41,410 nucleotides of DNA. Source: a virus. The notes beneath the pieces are model-generated. The model was given only the letters and a program-made list of their open reading frames with translations, was not told the origin of the DNA and searched no databases. This document shows positions 7,459 to 14,406 of the stretch, piece by piece; the first letter of the stretch is position 1; each line of letters begins with the position of its first letter. The translations under genes were made by a program, and so were the position numbers. The stretch is from positions 1-41,410 of IMG/VR virus record IMGVR_UViG_3300047446_000091; one strand, given 5' to 3'.

Positions 7459-7510
7459 ACTACCCCTTTTCATCACGGATTTCGAAGAAACCATGATGCA
7501 AGGGGGTAGT
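7459..7510. other. Candidate attP (attachment site)
   Basis: A 52-bp imperfect inverted repeat just upstream of int. ACTACCCC at 7459-7466 pairs with GGGGTAGT at 7503-7510, and CATCA at 7471-7475 pairs with TGATG at 7494-7498, all about one centre at 7484/7485. The central dinucleotide on the plus strand is GA, which is non-palindromic as directional serine integrases need. Size, symmetry and position match attP sites of this class. Confidence 0.7.
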
Positions 7511-7526
7511 TGTCGGCGGGCAGCAG

Positions 7527-7561
7527 AAAGCCCCGACGGGCGGGGATCCCGATCGGGGCTT
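7527..7561 (-). terminator. Intrinsic terminator upstream of int (second of tandem pair)
   Basis: Minus-strand AAGCCCCGA...TCGGGGCTTT hairpin. With the next hairpin it insulates int and attP from transcription of the accessory genes. Confidence 0.7.
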
Positions 7562-7574
7562 ACGGTGTGCTGCA

Positions 7575-7606
7575 AGCCCCGGGGTGTCATGGGGCACCCC
7601 GGGGCT
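7575..7606 (-). terminator. Strong hairpin terminator after the 68-residue gene
   Basis: Stem AGCCCCGGGGTG / CACCCCGGGGCT with an 8-nt loop, 10 bp past the stop codon at 7616. The following T-tract is poor (CTT), but the stem is perfect over 12 bp. Confidence 0.65.
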
Positions 7607-7615
7607 CCCTTCTGT

Positions 7616-7822
7616 TCAACCTGCTGTTATGGGCTTGCCGATCCTCGCGAGCCGGTAGGCGCCATAGAGCCCTCGGCCCAGACTGCAACCCTCGTTAGGC
7701 CCGGCGGCGCGTACGCAGATGTGACACGGCGCGGCACCCTCTTGCAAGGGCTTGACGTGCTCGATGTACGCCGCCCATGCCGCTGTGTATCCCTCGTTCG
7801 GCATGGTGGGTCCGGCGTTCAC
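7616..7822 (-). CDS. Hypothetical protein with CHIC motif
   Basis: A 68-residue protein of unknown function with an APCHICVRAAGP segment near the middle and one further Cys (NEGC), a possible small metal site. The GTG start at 7822 overlaps the TGA of the preceding gene (GTGA), so the two are translationally coupled. Last gene of the accessory run before integrase; followed by two terminator hairpins. Confidence 0.65.
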   Translation of the reverse strand: MNAGPTMPNEGYTAAWAAYIEHVKPLQEGAAPCHICVRAAGPNEGCSLGRGLYGAYRLARIGKPITAG

Positions 7823-8001
7823 GCTGCCTCCCCGCCCGGGATGATCTGCCCGGGGAGCGCCGACCATTCTTGGCCACCACCATCGGGGCGGAGCATGGCT
7901 TGCCCGCACCACTCCCCCATGAACCGGCCGGTCTTTCCGGTCGCTGTGTCGAGCACTAGGGCGCCGACATCGGGGAGTTTGATGACCAGGAATTCGCTCA
8001 T
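7819..8001 (-). CDS. Hypothetical small protein
   Basis: A 60-residue protein beginning MSEFLVIKLPDVGALVLDTATG and rich in glycine; it looks like a small beta-structured protein. No known family is recognised. ATG at 8001, with GGGGCAGG about 10 nt upstream. Coupled to the next gene by a 4-nt overlap. Confidence 0.6.
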   Translation of the reverse strand: MSEFLVIKLPDVGALVLDTATGKTGRFMGEWCGQAMLRPDGGGQEWSALPGQIIPGGEAA

Positions 8002-8149
8002 GCGGCACCTGCCCCGAGCACGCAAAAAGCCCACCGACCTTGATCAAATGTCACTTGCTCCGGGCCGGTGAGCTCGGATGCAGCGACATTCTCAGCGCTT
8101 TCACGCTGTCCGCTGACTGGCATTTTCGGTTGTCCTAACTAGACGTCAG

Positions 8150-8168
8150 GTCCGGTCCGTTACCGGAC
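8150..8168. other. 7-bp perfect hairpin GTCCGGT/ACCGGAC
   Basis: Stem GTCCGGT/ACCGGAC with a 5-nt loop, directly downstream of the stop of the 72-residue gene. It could be a weak terminator or an operator; there is no T-tract. Confidence 0.45.
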
Positions 8169-8181
8169 TAGTTGAATCAGG

Positions 8182-8400
8182 CTACTCCCCCACCACGTAG
8201 GTTGTACGCCCTACAACCACGGTTGATGCGCCGTCCCTGATCTCTCGGGCGGCGCGTTCGAATTCCTCGGCGCGTTCCTTGTTCTCCCGCGCTACGCGCT
8301 CCCACATCGCCGCCCGGCCCTCCAATTTGGCCAGCAACTCCGCCGTGTCGCTGAAAGTCTTGATCTTGGGCGGGCTGATTACGTCCATCTCGTCATCCAT
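8182..8400 (-). CDS. Hypothetical coiled-coil protein
   Basis: A 72-residue protein with a long charged helix (about residues 18-56, heptad-like, rich in Glu, Arg and Ala) and a short beta C-terminus STVVVGRTTYVVGE. ATG at 8400; an in-frame ATG at 8388 is an alternative. Function unknown. The 130 bp to the next gene upstream hold several GC-rich hairpins but no gene. Confidence 0.6.
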   Translation of the reverse strand: MDDEMDVISPPKIKTFSDTAELLAKLEGRAAMWERVARENKERAEEFERAAREIRDGASTVVVGRTTYVVGE

Positions 8401-8530
8401 ACCAGGGAGCCTACCGGGCGCCCAACGGGCCCTGTGCGCCCCTCTGTGGCCCCGTAGCGGCCTCTACGGGTTCCACTCCCCAACACCCCTCGCGGAGCCC
8501 CTGAGGGCCCCTGTAGCCCCTCGGCGGGGC

Positions 8531-9136
8531 CTATGCCACCTCGCCCGACGGGAGTCCGTACAGATCAGGCAACGCGTCCTCGTGCGGCACATCCTCCTTG
8601 TCTCGGACGTGCGGTATCTGCTCCGGAATCGCGTCCAGCGGGCGGACGGTGCTCCGCAGGTCGATACCCAAGCGCGGGAGCCCCTGGGTCACCTCGCCTA
8701 GGACGGCGCGCGCATACCGACTGAGGCCGCTCAGCGTGTAGCCCGGGAACGTGGGCGCTGAGGGGTTGGCACTCGATGACTTACTCCAGACGATCCAGGG
8801 TTCGGGCTCGGCCTCGTACTGGCCGTGCAAGGGGTTCCACGCCCATGCGTACTGGCCGAGCAAGCGACCCGTGAACAGACCACGGGCCATGATGCGAAAC
8901 CGGGGGGACGAGGACGCGCGTACGAGCATCGTTGCGACCCACGGGCCGTACGACAGCAGGACACGTTCTAGCTCGTGGCGGGTGTGGACCACCTCGACGG
9001 CATGCGGCGCACACCCATCGAGAGGCATCCAGTGCCAATTGTTGGTGACTGTCATCGGCGACGAAACTTGCACGTGGAGGCCGATGGTTGGCACGTATGC
9101 CGGAACGCGAATTCCGGCTTTCAGCAGAGTGCGCAT
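8531..9136 (-). CDS. Hypothetical protein, accessory region
   Basis: A 201-residue protein of unknown function. No catalytic motif, signal peptide or membrane helix is obvious. It is rich in Trp and aromatic residues in the middle (YAWAWNPLHGQY, EPEPWIVW), and the acidic C-terminus looks flexible. ATG at 9136 is chosen for the GGTAGGGG upstream; an in-frame GTG at 9220 would add an oddly Cys-rich leader. It is driven by the promoter at 9341-9368, about 200 bp upstream, so the mRNA has a long leader. Confidence 0.6.
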   Translation of the reverse strand: MRTLLKAGIRVPAYVPTIGLHVQVSSPMTVTNNWHWMPLDGCAPHAVEVVHTRHELERVLLSYGPWVATMLVRASSSPRFRIMARGLFTGRLLGQYAWAWNPLHGQYEAEPEPWIVWSKSSSANPSAPTFPGYTLSGLSRYARAVLGEVTQGLPRLGIDLRSTVRPLDAIPEQIPHVRDKEDVPHEDALPDLYGLPSGEVA

Positions 9137-9368
9137 GGGGACGCCCCTACCTTTCAGATCAAACCCACGGTGGGTAAAGCAACAGTAAGCGGAGTACATG
9201 AGTCCGTTACCGACGTTCACACAGCCTTCACACAGGTGCGAGCGGGCGTATGCGCAGGTCAGAGCATTAGCAACGCCGTTTATAAAGTTTTCAGCAAAGT
9301 TCCTGTCGGCTGATCGACATTCGGCATTGCCGAACCGTGTTTGTTACTGAGCGGTAGCTTAAATGCAA
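9137..9368 (-). promoter_or_regulatory. Promoter and long leader of the 201-residue gene
   Basis: TTGCAT (9363-9368) and TAACAA (9341-9346), spaced 16 bp, lie 8 bp beyond palindrome copy 3. About 200 nt of leader with no convincing gene follows; it includes a TTCGGCAATGCCGAA inverted repeat near 9320. Confidence 0.5.
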
Positions 9369-9376
9369 AAAAGAGC

Positions 9377-9396
9377 ACCTCCCAAATTTGGGAGGT
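9377..9396 (-). terminator. Palindrome copy 3, with terminator form
   Basis: A perfect copy whose arms extend to GAGC...GCTC (9373-9400), giving a 28-bp perfect palindrome. On the minus strand it is followed directly by TTTTTT, so in RNA it is a textbook intrinsic terminator for the gene ending at 9411, while as DNA it abuts the next promoter. Confidence 0.85.
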
Positions 9397-9410
9397 GCTC
9401 CTCGCAGCCC

Positions 9411-9908
9411 CTAGGCCACCCGTACGAACCTGAACTTCCCGGTGCCTACCGCCTGCACTCCGGTCGGCGTCCATCCGGCCCTCGTCCACTTGCACAGGTT
9501 CGAGACTCGCCGAACCATGTTCCGCTTACCCGGTACCTGCTCCTCACCGGCCCACAGCCAGTAGAACGAGGCGACCGGCTCGCCGTCCTCAAGGACGGTC
9601 ACAGGCTCGTTGTAGGACGTCTGCTGAACAGCCTTCCAAGCATCCTCCTTCGTGGCGTACTCCGTTACGACAAGCTTTCCGTTGGTCGAGCGACCGATGG
9701 CCCGGCGACCTCCCGCAGCGTCGATAGGGTCGTACGCGATCGTGTAGGTGGGCATCTTCGTGGCCTCTCCGTGGAATGCAACCCAGCACCGCGCGGCGCT
9801 GGTTGCCATCTCCGCAGTGTAGTAAGCGGGAGTGACGAACAGCACGGCGTCACCGGCGCTCACCCGCGCGGAGTGCTTGCCGTTTGTCTCGGTTGCCGTG
9901 ATGTTCAT
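9411..9908 (-). CDS. Hypothetical protein, accessory region
   Basis: A 165-residue protein starting at ATG 9908 with AAGGGGAG upstream. The N-terminal part (to about residue 52) and the remainder (from MPTYTIAYDPIDAAGG) look like two modules, and an internal ATG at 9753 preceded by GGAGAGG could give a shorter form. The middle resembles a small alpha/beta fold; the C-terminus is basic and aromatic. No family recognised. It has its own palindrome-linked promoter and ends at the terminator-form palindrome. Confidence 0.6.
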   Translation of the reverse strand: MNITATETNGKHSARVSAGDAVLFVTPAYYTAEMATSAARCWVAFHGEATKMPTYTIAYDPIDAAGGRRAIGRSTNGKLVVTEYATKEDAWKAVQQTSYNEPVTVLEDGEPVASFYWLWAGEEQVPGKRNMVRRVSNLCKWTRAGWTPTGVQAVGTGKFRFVRVA

Positions 9909-9946
9909 TGCCGCTCCCCTTGCTGCGTTCCTTGCTGACAAGGAAG

Positions 9947-9975
9947 ACGTTAGGGCATGGCGCAGCCACACGCAA
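9947..9975 (-). promoter_or_regulatory. Palindrome-linked promoter for gene 9908
   Basis: TTGCGT (9970-9975), 17-bp spacer, TAACGT (9947-9952), starting 3 bp after palindrome copy 4. The ATG lies 38 bp beyond the -10 box. Confidence 0.65.
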
Positions 9976-9978
9976 GCC

Positions 9979-9998
9979 ACCTCCCAAATTTGGTAGGT
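9979..9998. repeat. Palindrome copy 4 (variant half-site)
   Basis: ACCTCCCAAATTTGGTAGGT: one half-site has GGT in place of GGG. It lies just after the 10018 stop and abuts the promoter of gene 9908. Confidence 0.95.
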
Positions 9999-10017
9999 GA
10001 TTCCCGTGTGGCTTAGC

Positions 10018-10182
10018 TCACTCCCCCTCGATCACCTCAAGGTGGTGCTCATCCGCCTCGACCGGCACCCCTCGATCGGTCTCAACAAGCCAGCGCCCGG
10101 GGCCGATCTTGCGTACGGGCTTGCCGTTGTAGTCGTACTCCCAGTTGTGCACGCGGACACCGGGTCTGAGTTCCTCGTTCAA
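10018..10182 (-). CDS. Small hypothetical protein
   Basis: A 54-residue protein. TTG at 10182 is favoured because AAGGAGAGG lies just upstream; a longer frame to 10239 lacks such a site. The sequence (RPGVRVHNWEYDYNGKP...PGRWLVETDRG) reads as a small SH3/KOW-like beta barrel, as in many small phage proteins, ending in an acidic tail. Function unknown. Confidence 0.6.
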   Translation of the reverse strand: MNEELRPGVRVHNWEYDYNGKPVRKIGPGRWLVETDRGVPVEADEHHLEVIEGE

Positions 10183-10257
10183 AAGCCTCTCCTTGCCGTT
10201 CTGAGCGCCAAACGGGCCCGGGGTGGACCGTGTACCCACCCCGAACCTGCAAGACCC

Positions 10258-10518
10258 TCAGAGAGCCGCAGTCTTCCACTTCTCTATCTGCGCGTCGAAC
10301 AGCGCGTCAGCCTCAGCGCGCGGGAGGTCACGGAACTCAGTCGCCGTGACGGTTACCTTGGCCGAGCGGAACTCGGAGAGGGTGATACGGACACGGACGG
10401 CGCCCGACTTGAGCGATCGGCGGGTGATCTGCGCGCTGAGGTCCCGGACGGTAAAGGCACCCCGGTTGGCAGAGACAACGGCGGTCGCGGTGACGTAGGT
10501 GACGGTCGCGGCGTTCAT
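10258..10518 (-). CDS. Small hypothetical protein
   Basis: An 86-residue protein with alternating beta-type sequence (TVTYVTATAVVS, AVRVRITLSEFRSAKVTVTATEF) and a short C-terminal helix. ATG at 10518 has GAGGGAGT upstream. No family recognised. It has its own palindrome-linked promoter, and a terminator separates it from the gene upstream. Confidence 0.6.
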   Translation of the reverse strand: MNAATVTYVTATAVVSANRGAFTVRDLSAQITRRSLKSGAVRVRITLSEFRSAKVTVTATEFRDLPRAEADALFDAQIEKWKTAAL

Positions 10519-10561
10519 GGTGACTCCCTCGGTTAGGGCCGGTGTTCCGGCCGATGTGCAG

Positions 10562-10591
10562 ATCTAAGCACGGCTCCACTCCCCCGCGCAA
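10562..10591 (-). promoter_or_regulatory. Palindrome-linked promoter for gene 10518
   Basis: TTGCGC (10586-10591), 18-bp spacer ending CCGTGC, TTAGAT (10562-10567). It begins 3 bp after palindrome copy 5, and the spacer end is shared with the promoter at 10875. Confidence 0.65.
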
Positions 10592-10594
10592 CCC

Positions 10595-10614
10595 ACCTCC
10601 CAAATTTGGGAGGT
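10595..10614. repeat. Palindrome copy 5
   Basis: Perfect copy lying between the terminator at 10627-10654 and the promoter at 10562-10591. Confidence 0.95.
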
Positions 10615-10626
10615 GCTCCGGACAGC

Positions 10627-10654
10627 AAAAAACCCCCGGGGTGACCGGGGGTTC
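10627..10654 (-). terminator. Intrinsic terminator after gene 10659
   Basis: Minus-strand AACCCCCGG/CCGGGGGTT stem followed by TTTTTGC, a few bases after the stop codon. Confidence 0.85.
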
Positions 10655-10658
10655 TCTG

Positions 10659-10844
10659 TCAGTCCTCGTAGTGCATTTTCACTCGCGCATTGGGCCGGAG
10701 TTCCACGCCCCCGTACCCGAGAGGGATCCAAACCGTTTCCTCGTCCGCGCTCGGCCTCCCCGCGAGGTAGGCGAGTCCGCCGAACTCCAGCCACTCCCCC
10801 GCCTTGATGTTCTTCGCTGCCTTGGTCTTGGGTCGTGCGTTCAC
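10659..10844 (-). CDS. Small hypothetical protein
   Basis: A 61-residue protein starting at GTG 10844 with GGAG upstream. A basic N-terminus (NARPKTKAAKNIKAG) is followed by beta-rich sequence ending HYED. Extending it further upstream would run through the promoter and palindrome, so the short form is preferred. Function unknown. It is a self-contained unit: palindrome, promoter, gene, terminator. Confidence 0.6.
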   Translation of the reverse strand: MNARPKTKAAKNIKAGEWLEFGGLAYLAGRPSADEETVWIPLGYGGVELRPNARVKMHYED

Positions 10845-10874
10845 TGTCTTGCTCCGTTCGTTCGGTGTGCCACC

Positions 10875-10904
10875 AGTAAAGCACGGTGCCGCGCCCCCAT
10901 ACAA
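10875..10904 (-). promoter_or_regulatory. Palindrome-linked promoter for gene 10844
   Basis: TTGTAT (10899-10904), 18-bp spacer, TTTACT (10875-10880), 3 bp after palindrome copy 6. It resembles the 10562 promoter over most of its length, suggesting that the unit was duplicated. Confidence 0.65.
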
Positions 10905-10907
10905 CCC

Positions 10908-10927
10908 ACCTCCCAAATTTGGGAGGT
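10908..10927. repeat. Palindrome copy 6
   Basis: Perfect copy between the terminator of the 81-residue gene and the promoter of gene 10844. Confidence 0.95.
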
Positions 10928-10936
10928 GACACGCAA

Positions 10937-10963
10937 GAAACCCCCCGCCGAAGCGAGGGGTTC
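10937..10963 (-). terminator. Intrinsic terminator after gene 10969
   Basis: Minus-strand AACCCCTCGC TTCG GCGGGGGGTTTC hairpin with a stable tetraloop, 5 bp past the stop. Confidence 0.85.
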
Positions 10964-10968
10964 CCTGG

Positions 10969-11214
10969 TTACTTGCTGGCGTCCTTTCCGATCAGTTGAC
11001 TCAGCATCTCGATGATCTGAGCTTGACCGGTCTTAAGTTCCTTTACGTCCGTCCTCAGGTCAGTGAGCTGAGCATGTACGGCCGTTCGGAACGAATCGAG
11101 TGAGGTGAGAACCTGCGCTGTGTTCATCGCGTTTACCGCCTCTATGTGGCCAACCTTCCGGTCGACCGCATCCACGCGCTGAGTCAGTGCCGCAAGTTCG
11201 TCGTGCTCGCTCAT
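10969..11214 (-). CDS. Small coiled-coil protein
   Basis: An 81-residue protein that is almost entirely heptad-patterned helix (DELAALTQRVDAVDRKVGHIEAV...LTDLRTDVKELKTGQAQIIEMLSQLI). ATG at 11214 with GAGAGG upstream. No membrane segment. Function unknown; it could oligomerise or be a small tail or regulatory partner. Confidence 0.65.
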   Translation of the reverse strand: MSEHDELAALTQRVDAVDRKVGHIEAVNAMNTAQVLTSLDSFRTAVHAQLTDLRTDVKELKTGQAQIIEMLSQLIGKDASK

Positions 11215-11261
11215 TTGGCGCCTCTCTGGAGTTGTTGTTACGAGAGAACCATACCACAAGA

Positions 11262-11519
11262 TCAAGACGAGGTGAGCTTGCGCGCCTCGATCTTGCGAGT
11301 CATGCACGCCTTGAAACTCGCCTCCCGCTCCTCTAGCGGGATTTCCTGGACGCTACCGGCGATGAGGGAGAACAGTTGGACGACATCCGTGTGACGGAAC
11401 TTGAGGGTCTTGCCGATGCCGCCCATGGTGGTGATGTCGATCTCAAACGTGTACGTGTCGCCATCCTTGACGGCCCGCACGTCGTCGGCCCACTTGACGT
11501 TTTCCTGATGACGGATCAT
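11262..11519 (-). CDS. Small hypothetical protein
   Basis: An 85-residue protein starting MIRHQENVKWADDVRAVKDGDTYTF. ATG at 11519 has GGGAGGGGCGGG upstream. Beta-type N-terminal half, helical basic C-terminus. No recognised family. Its promoter region holds palindrome copy 7, but the -35/-10 boxes there are weak. Confidence 0.6.
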   Translation of the reverse strand: MIRHQENVKWADDVRAVKDGDTYTFEIDITTMGGIGKTLKFRHTDVVQLFSLIAGSVQEIPLEEREASFKACMTRKIEARKLTSS

Positions 11520-11565
11520 TCCCGCCCCTCCCTTGTCCAAAAACGATGTGGCCACCATACACACC

Positions 11566-11585
11566 ACCTCCCAAATTTGGGAGGT
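11566..11585. repeat. Palindrome copy 7
   Basis: Perfect copy 47 bp upstream of the ATG at 11519. A GTGTAT follows at the spacing of the -35 boxes in the sister promoters, but the -10 is poor. Confidence 0.95.
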
Positions 11586-11663
11586 CCTCAGTGTGGTGCG
11601 CGTCACATTACAGAGCGTCGCCGCCGGCATTTCGGAGAGTGATAATCGCAGGTCAGAGGGCAT

Positions 11664-11694
11664 AAAAACACCCCCGGCGGGTACCGGGGGTGTT
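11664..11694 (-). terminator. Intrinsic terminator after dCMP deaminase
   Basis: Minus-strand AACACCCCCGGTACC / GGGGGTGTTTTTA hairpin just beyond the stop at 11697. Confidence 0.85.
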
Positions 11695-11696
11695 CC

Positions 11697-12167
11697 TCAT
11701 GGACGCTCGTACTCTGTGATGGGTGTCACAACCCGCTGAATGCCGCACGCCCGTATCAGCGTCCAGCACCCCGGGCACGGCTCGCGGGTCACGTACAGGG
11801 TCGCGCCGACTAGCTCAGCGTGCGGAGTGTGCCGAATGGCATTGCGTTCGGCGTGATCGGCCACGCAGTTCGCATAGTCGCTGTCCGGCTCGACCGCATC
11901 CGGGCATGGCCACCCCTTACCGCATAGGCAGTTATGCAGCCCCACCAGGTTAGGCAACGGCATGCGCGTGTGCTTTCCGCGCGGGCACGCACCCGCTGAG
12001 GCACAACCGGGCACGCCCGGCGGGGCACCGTTGTAACCAGTCCCCCGCACCTCGTTGGCACCGTTCACGAGGACGGCACCAACTTGAGCCCGGGTGCAGT
12101 CGGCGCGAGTCGCTGCCCATGCCGCACCGGCGAGAAAGTACGCGTCCCAGGTTGGGCGGTCGGTCAA
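11697..12167 (-). CDS. dCMP deaminase-like protein
   Basis: A 156-residue cytidine/deoxycytidylate deaminase-family enzyme. The zinc-binding and proton-transfer motif HAE is at 105-107 and PCPGC at 130-134, with the usual GAVLVNG strand near residue 30. An insertion with extra Cys residues (GCASAGACPRG, NCLCGKGWPC) between strands is typical of phage dCMP deaminases. It would convert dCMP to dUMP, the substrate of ThyX encoded at 12696, so the two supply dTMP for phage DNA synthesis. Confidence 0.92.
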   Translation of the reverse strand: MTDRPTWDAYFLAGAAWAATRADCTRAQVGAVLVNGANEVRGTGYNGAPPGVPGCASAGACPRGKHTRMPLPNLVGLHNCLCGKGWPCPDAVEPDSDYANCVADHAERNAIRHTPHAELVGATLYVTREPCPGCWTLIRACGIQRVVTPITEYERP

Positions 12168-12175
12168 CGGCTCCC

Positions 12176-12382
12176 CTAGAAGTAAGTGATCCGGCGCTTA
12201 CGGGCCTCAGCGTCGACGAGGGCCGCTAGCGCATAGAACGCGTCGAGTTGCTCAGCGTCATAGCCTCGTTCGTGCTCAAGTTCCGCGTGCCGGTCTTTGT
12301 CTCGCCATTCGGCGACCATATCGATGAGCACGGAAACCTGATCGCGCGTCAAGGGCTTAAAGGGATTTACGCTCACGCTCAC
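12176..12382 (-). CDS. Small hypothetical protein
   Basis: A 68-residue, mostly helical acidic protein (DQVSVLIDMVAEWRDKDRHAELEH...). GTG at 12382 lies within the 3' end of the upstream gene and follows AAAGGTGC; GTG at 12376 is also possible. Function unknown; probably translationally coupled to its neighbour. Confidence 0.55.
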   Translation of the reverse strand: MSVSVNPFKPLTRDQVSVLIDMVAEWRDKDRHAELEHERGYDAEQLDAFYALAALVDAEARKRRITYF

Positions 12383-12692
12383 GCACCTTTCGGATGAGTC
12401 GCTCAACGGCGTCTCGATCATTCGCGCCCGGCTTGTACTGCTCACGCAACCACTTGCGTGCCTCAGCGGCGAATGCCGCAGCGTCGGTTATCGGATTCAA
12501 ACCCTCAACGCTGTGCACGTCCTCAAACGGCGACGGGCAGGAACACCCGCTATCGGTCTGCCAGAAAAGGGCCCCGTCCTCGTCACGCTGCCATACGGCC
12601 AACATGTAGAACGCATACGAGCCTGCCGTGTCGACGTCACCAATGATCGTGAGGCCGAACTTTTCTGGGTTGTAGTAGACGTCATCGAGCAT
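12357..12692 (-). CDS. Hypothetical protein
   Basis: A 111-residue protein starting at ATG 12692 with GGAGG upstream. The N-terminal two thirds are beta-type with a central GCSC pair; a basic helix (REQYKPGANDRDAVERLIRKVRERERK) closes the protein. No family recognised. It directly follows thyX, with 3 bp between them. Confidence 0.6.
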   Translation of the reverse strand: MLDDVYYNPEKFGLTIIGDVDTAGSYAFYMLAVWQRDEDGALFWQTDSGCSCPSPFEDVHSVEGLNPITDAAAFAAEARKWLREQYKPGANDRDAVERLIRKVRERERKSL

Positions 12693-12695
12693 AGG

Positions 12696-13394
12696 TCAGC
12701 CTCCGTAAGGTTCGGTCGGAATGTCTTGCACGCTTCCCGGGGCGAGTCGCCTCAGGTTGCCGAGGATGAGCCCGGCGAACTCTCGTATCTCAGCGTCAGC
12801 CGCTACGTGCCAACGCTTGCCGAGCACATCGCGCCATGCGCGCAGGTTGCCGGTAACGATCATGTCGACCGGGGCGGCGTTGGGCAGTACGGCGCGAGCC
12901 GCTTCCCGCGCAGCCTTACGACTTAGACCCCTCCCCCGCAGCGTCTCGACGTAGTCCTCATACGCCTTGACGGCACGGTCATACTCGCGCTCAAGGTGCT
13001 CAGCCATTCCGGGCACCTCGGCGACCGCCGGAGGAATCACGGGCCGCGTAGCGCTGTAGTCGACGTAGCGCTGTGACACGACCGAGAAACTCAAGTGCCG
13101 ATGCCTCGTCAACTCCGTTAGGAGCGCCCGACTTACGCCCCGGACGAGGAACGTCACGGACGCATGTTCCATGACGCTGAAATGCCCTTGAGCGATGATG
13201 TTTGCGAGGTAGTCAGGGTTAGCGGCGGTCGCCGCATTCTTCCGGCCGAAGGACTTGTAACAGATGCGTCCCGCAGCCTCCCCGAGCGCGTCAAGGTCGG
13301 TCGCTTGCTCCTCGCCCTCGAACACCTCGTACCCGTAGGCCCTACGCATCACGTACTCATTGACGAGCGTTGCAGCTAGCACATCGACGTGCAA
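12696..13394 (-). CDS. thyX: FAD-dependent thymidylate synthase
   Basis: A 232-residue ThyX. The signature [13 protein letters not shown] (97-109) is the ThyX motif RHRxxSxxxxSxR that binds dUMP and FAD, and [13 protein letters not shown] before it is family-typical. It makes dTMP from dUMP using folate and NADPH and works with the dCMP deaminase downstream. ATG at 13394 lies 24 bp beyond palindrome copy 8, so its expression may be set by read-through or repressor release there. Confidence 0.95.
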   Translation of the reverse strand: MHVDVLAATLVNEYVMRRAYGYEVFEGEEQATDLDALGEAAGRICYKSFGRKNAATAANPDYLANIIAQGHFSVMEHASVTFLVRGVSRALLTELTRHRHLSFSVVSQRYVDYSATRPVIPPAVAEVPGMAEHLEREYDRAVKAYEDYVETLRGRGLSRKAAREAARAVLPNAAPVDMIVTGNLRAWRDVLGKRWHVAADAEIREFAGLILGNLRRLAPGSVQDIPTEPYGG

Positions 13395-13417
13395 AGTCTC
13401 TCCCCTACCAAGGAAGC

Positions 13418-13437
13418 ACCTCCCAAATTTGGGAGGT
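13418..13437. repeat. Palindrome copy 8 (extended arms)
   Basis: Perfect copy with arms extended by GGAAGC/GCTTCC. It lies between the stop of the transglycosylase-like gene and thyX and forms a long hairpin in mRNA. Confidence 0.95.
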
Positions 13438-13449
13438 GCTTCCCGTTGA

Positions 13450-14052
13450 TCAGTACCAGTGCGGCGAGCGCGAAAGCCAGGCAGCGTAAGCCTTGGCAGG
13501 TGACCCGTAGTTCCGGGCTATGTAGTCGAGCATCCAAGTGAGTTGCCCGCCGATCGGCGTACCGACCCCGTTCGGCAACTTGCTACAGGGCAGCGCTTGA
13601 GGTAGCCCGCACGCCCCGGACGAGGGGTTGACGGCGCGGGAGTTCCATCCCGCCTCCCCCATTTCCAGCGCGTTGAACGCCGACCACTGTCCGCCCCATC
13701 CACGCTGCGCAAGCATTGCCTTGGCTAGTGCCTTGGCTGCAATGGGCCGCACGTCCAGCGGTCGGGAGGTGCTCCTCGTCGCACGTGGCGTTGCCCGCTT
13801 GGTTGCGGTCGGCGTTGCCCTCGGCTTGCGGGTGGGTTTCACCTTGTGGCGAACCTTGCGCTTGGCCTTTGTGCTCGGCGGCGAGGAGGGGCTAGGGCTC
13901 GCACTGCGCGTCAGGGGCGCTGAGGGGGCCACAGAGGGCCCAGCATCCGAGGGTGCGGCGAGGAGACTCACCCCAACCGCTCCGGCCGTCACGAGGGCCG
14001 TGAGGCCCGTTGCAAGGGCCGTCGGGACGAGGTGCCACGTACGGAAGCTCAC
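13450..14052 (-). CDS. Secreted or anchored transglycosylase-like protein
   Basis: A 200-residue protein with an N-terminal hydrophobic segment (about 10-34, [25 protein letters not shown]), a long Ser/Pro/Lys/Thr-rich linker (about 35-105), and a C-terminal domain with [34 protein letters not shown], matching lytic-transglycosylase-like domains of actinobacterial cell-wall enzymes. It is likely exported or membrane-anchored and acts on peptidoglycan. It is encoded among early genes, far from the endolysin, so a role in wall passage or superinfection effects is possible. The GTG start overlaps the upstream stop. Confidence 0.8.
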   Translation of the reverse strand: MSFRTWHLVPTALATGLTALVTAGAVGVSLLAAPSDAGPSVAPSAPLTRSASPSPSSPPSTKAKRKVRHKVKPTRKPRATPTATKRATPRATRSTSRPLDVRPIAAKALAKAMLAQRGWGGQWSAFNALEMGEAGWNSRAVNPSSGACGLPQALPCSKLPNGVGTPIGGQLTWMLDYIARNYGSPAKAYAAWLSRSPHWY

Positions 14053-14396
14053 AGTCCATCACCCGCTAGGAAGCGCGCGAGGATGACTACGTCCTCTGCC
14101 TCGTGCTCCGCGCCGGTCAGCAGTCCGCGAGCGACCCGCCAAATGTCGGCGCGATCGGCGATGTACTCCGTATCGCTACGCTCGGCGGCAGGCTCACTCA
14201 GTTCGGTAACGGTGCCGTTACCTGTGATGTCGTCCGCCTCATCCGCAAGGGTGATCAAGATACGTGCTAGATCACGCGCGGAGGATGCGTCGAGGAACGC
14301 TGTTTCCATGCCGAAGATGAGCCGTAGCTCGCCGTCGTTGTCGAGGATGACGGAGAGGCGCCCGAGGGGACGCTCAAGATCTGATCTCTTAGACAC
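14049..14396 (-). CDS. Hypothetical protein
   Basis: A 115-residue protein starting MSKRSDLERPLGRLSVILDNDGELRLIFG. The first half reads as a beta sheet followed by the helix SSARDLARILITLADEADDI; the second half is a helical acidic segment. No family recognised. Its TGA overlaps the start of the transglycosylase-like gene. Confidence 0.6.
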   Translation of the reverse strand: MSKRSDLERPLGRLSVILDNDGELRLIFGMETAFLDASSARDLARILITLADEADDITGNGTVTELSEPAAERSDTEYIADRADIWRVARGLLTGAEHEAEDVVILARFLAGDGL

Positions 14397-14406
14397 TCAG
14401 CGGCCC

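Noticed and set aside
8150-8168. Hairpin GTCCGGT/ACCGGAC as the attachment site
   Set aside because: Too short and too symmetric for a serine integrase attP, and a better candidate lies directly beside int at 7459-7510.
9137-9220. Longer start for the 201-residue gene (GTG at 9220)
   Set aside because: It would add a Cys-rich leader with a weak ribosome-binding site; ATG at 9136 has GGTAGGGG at suitable spacing.
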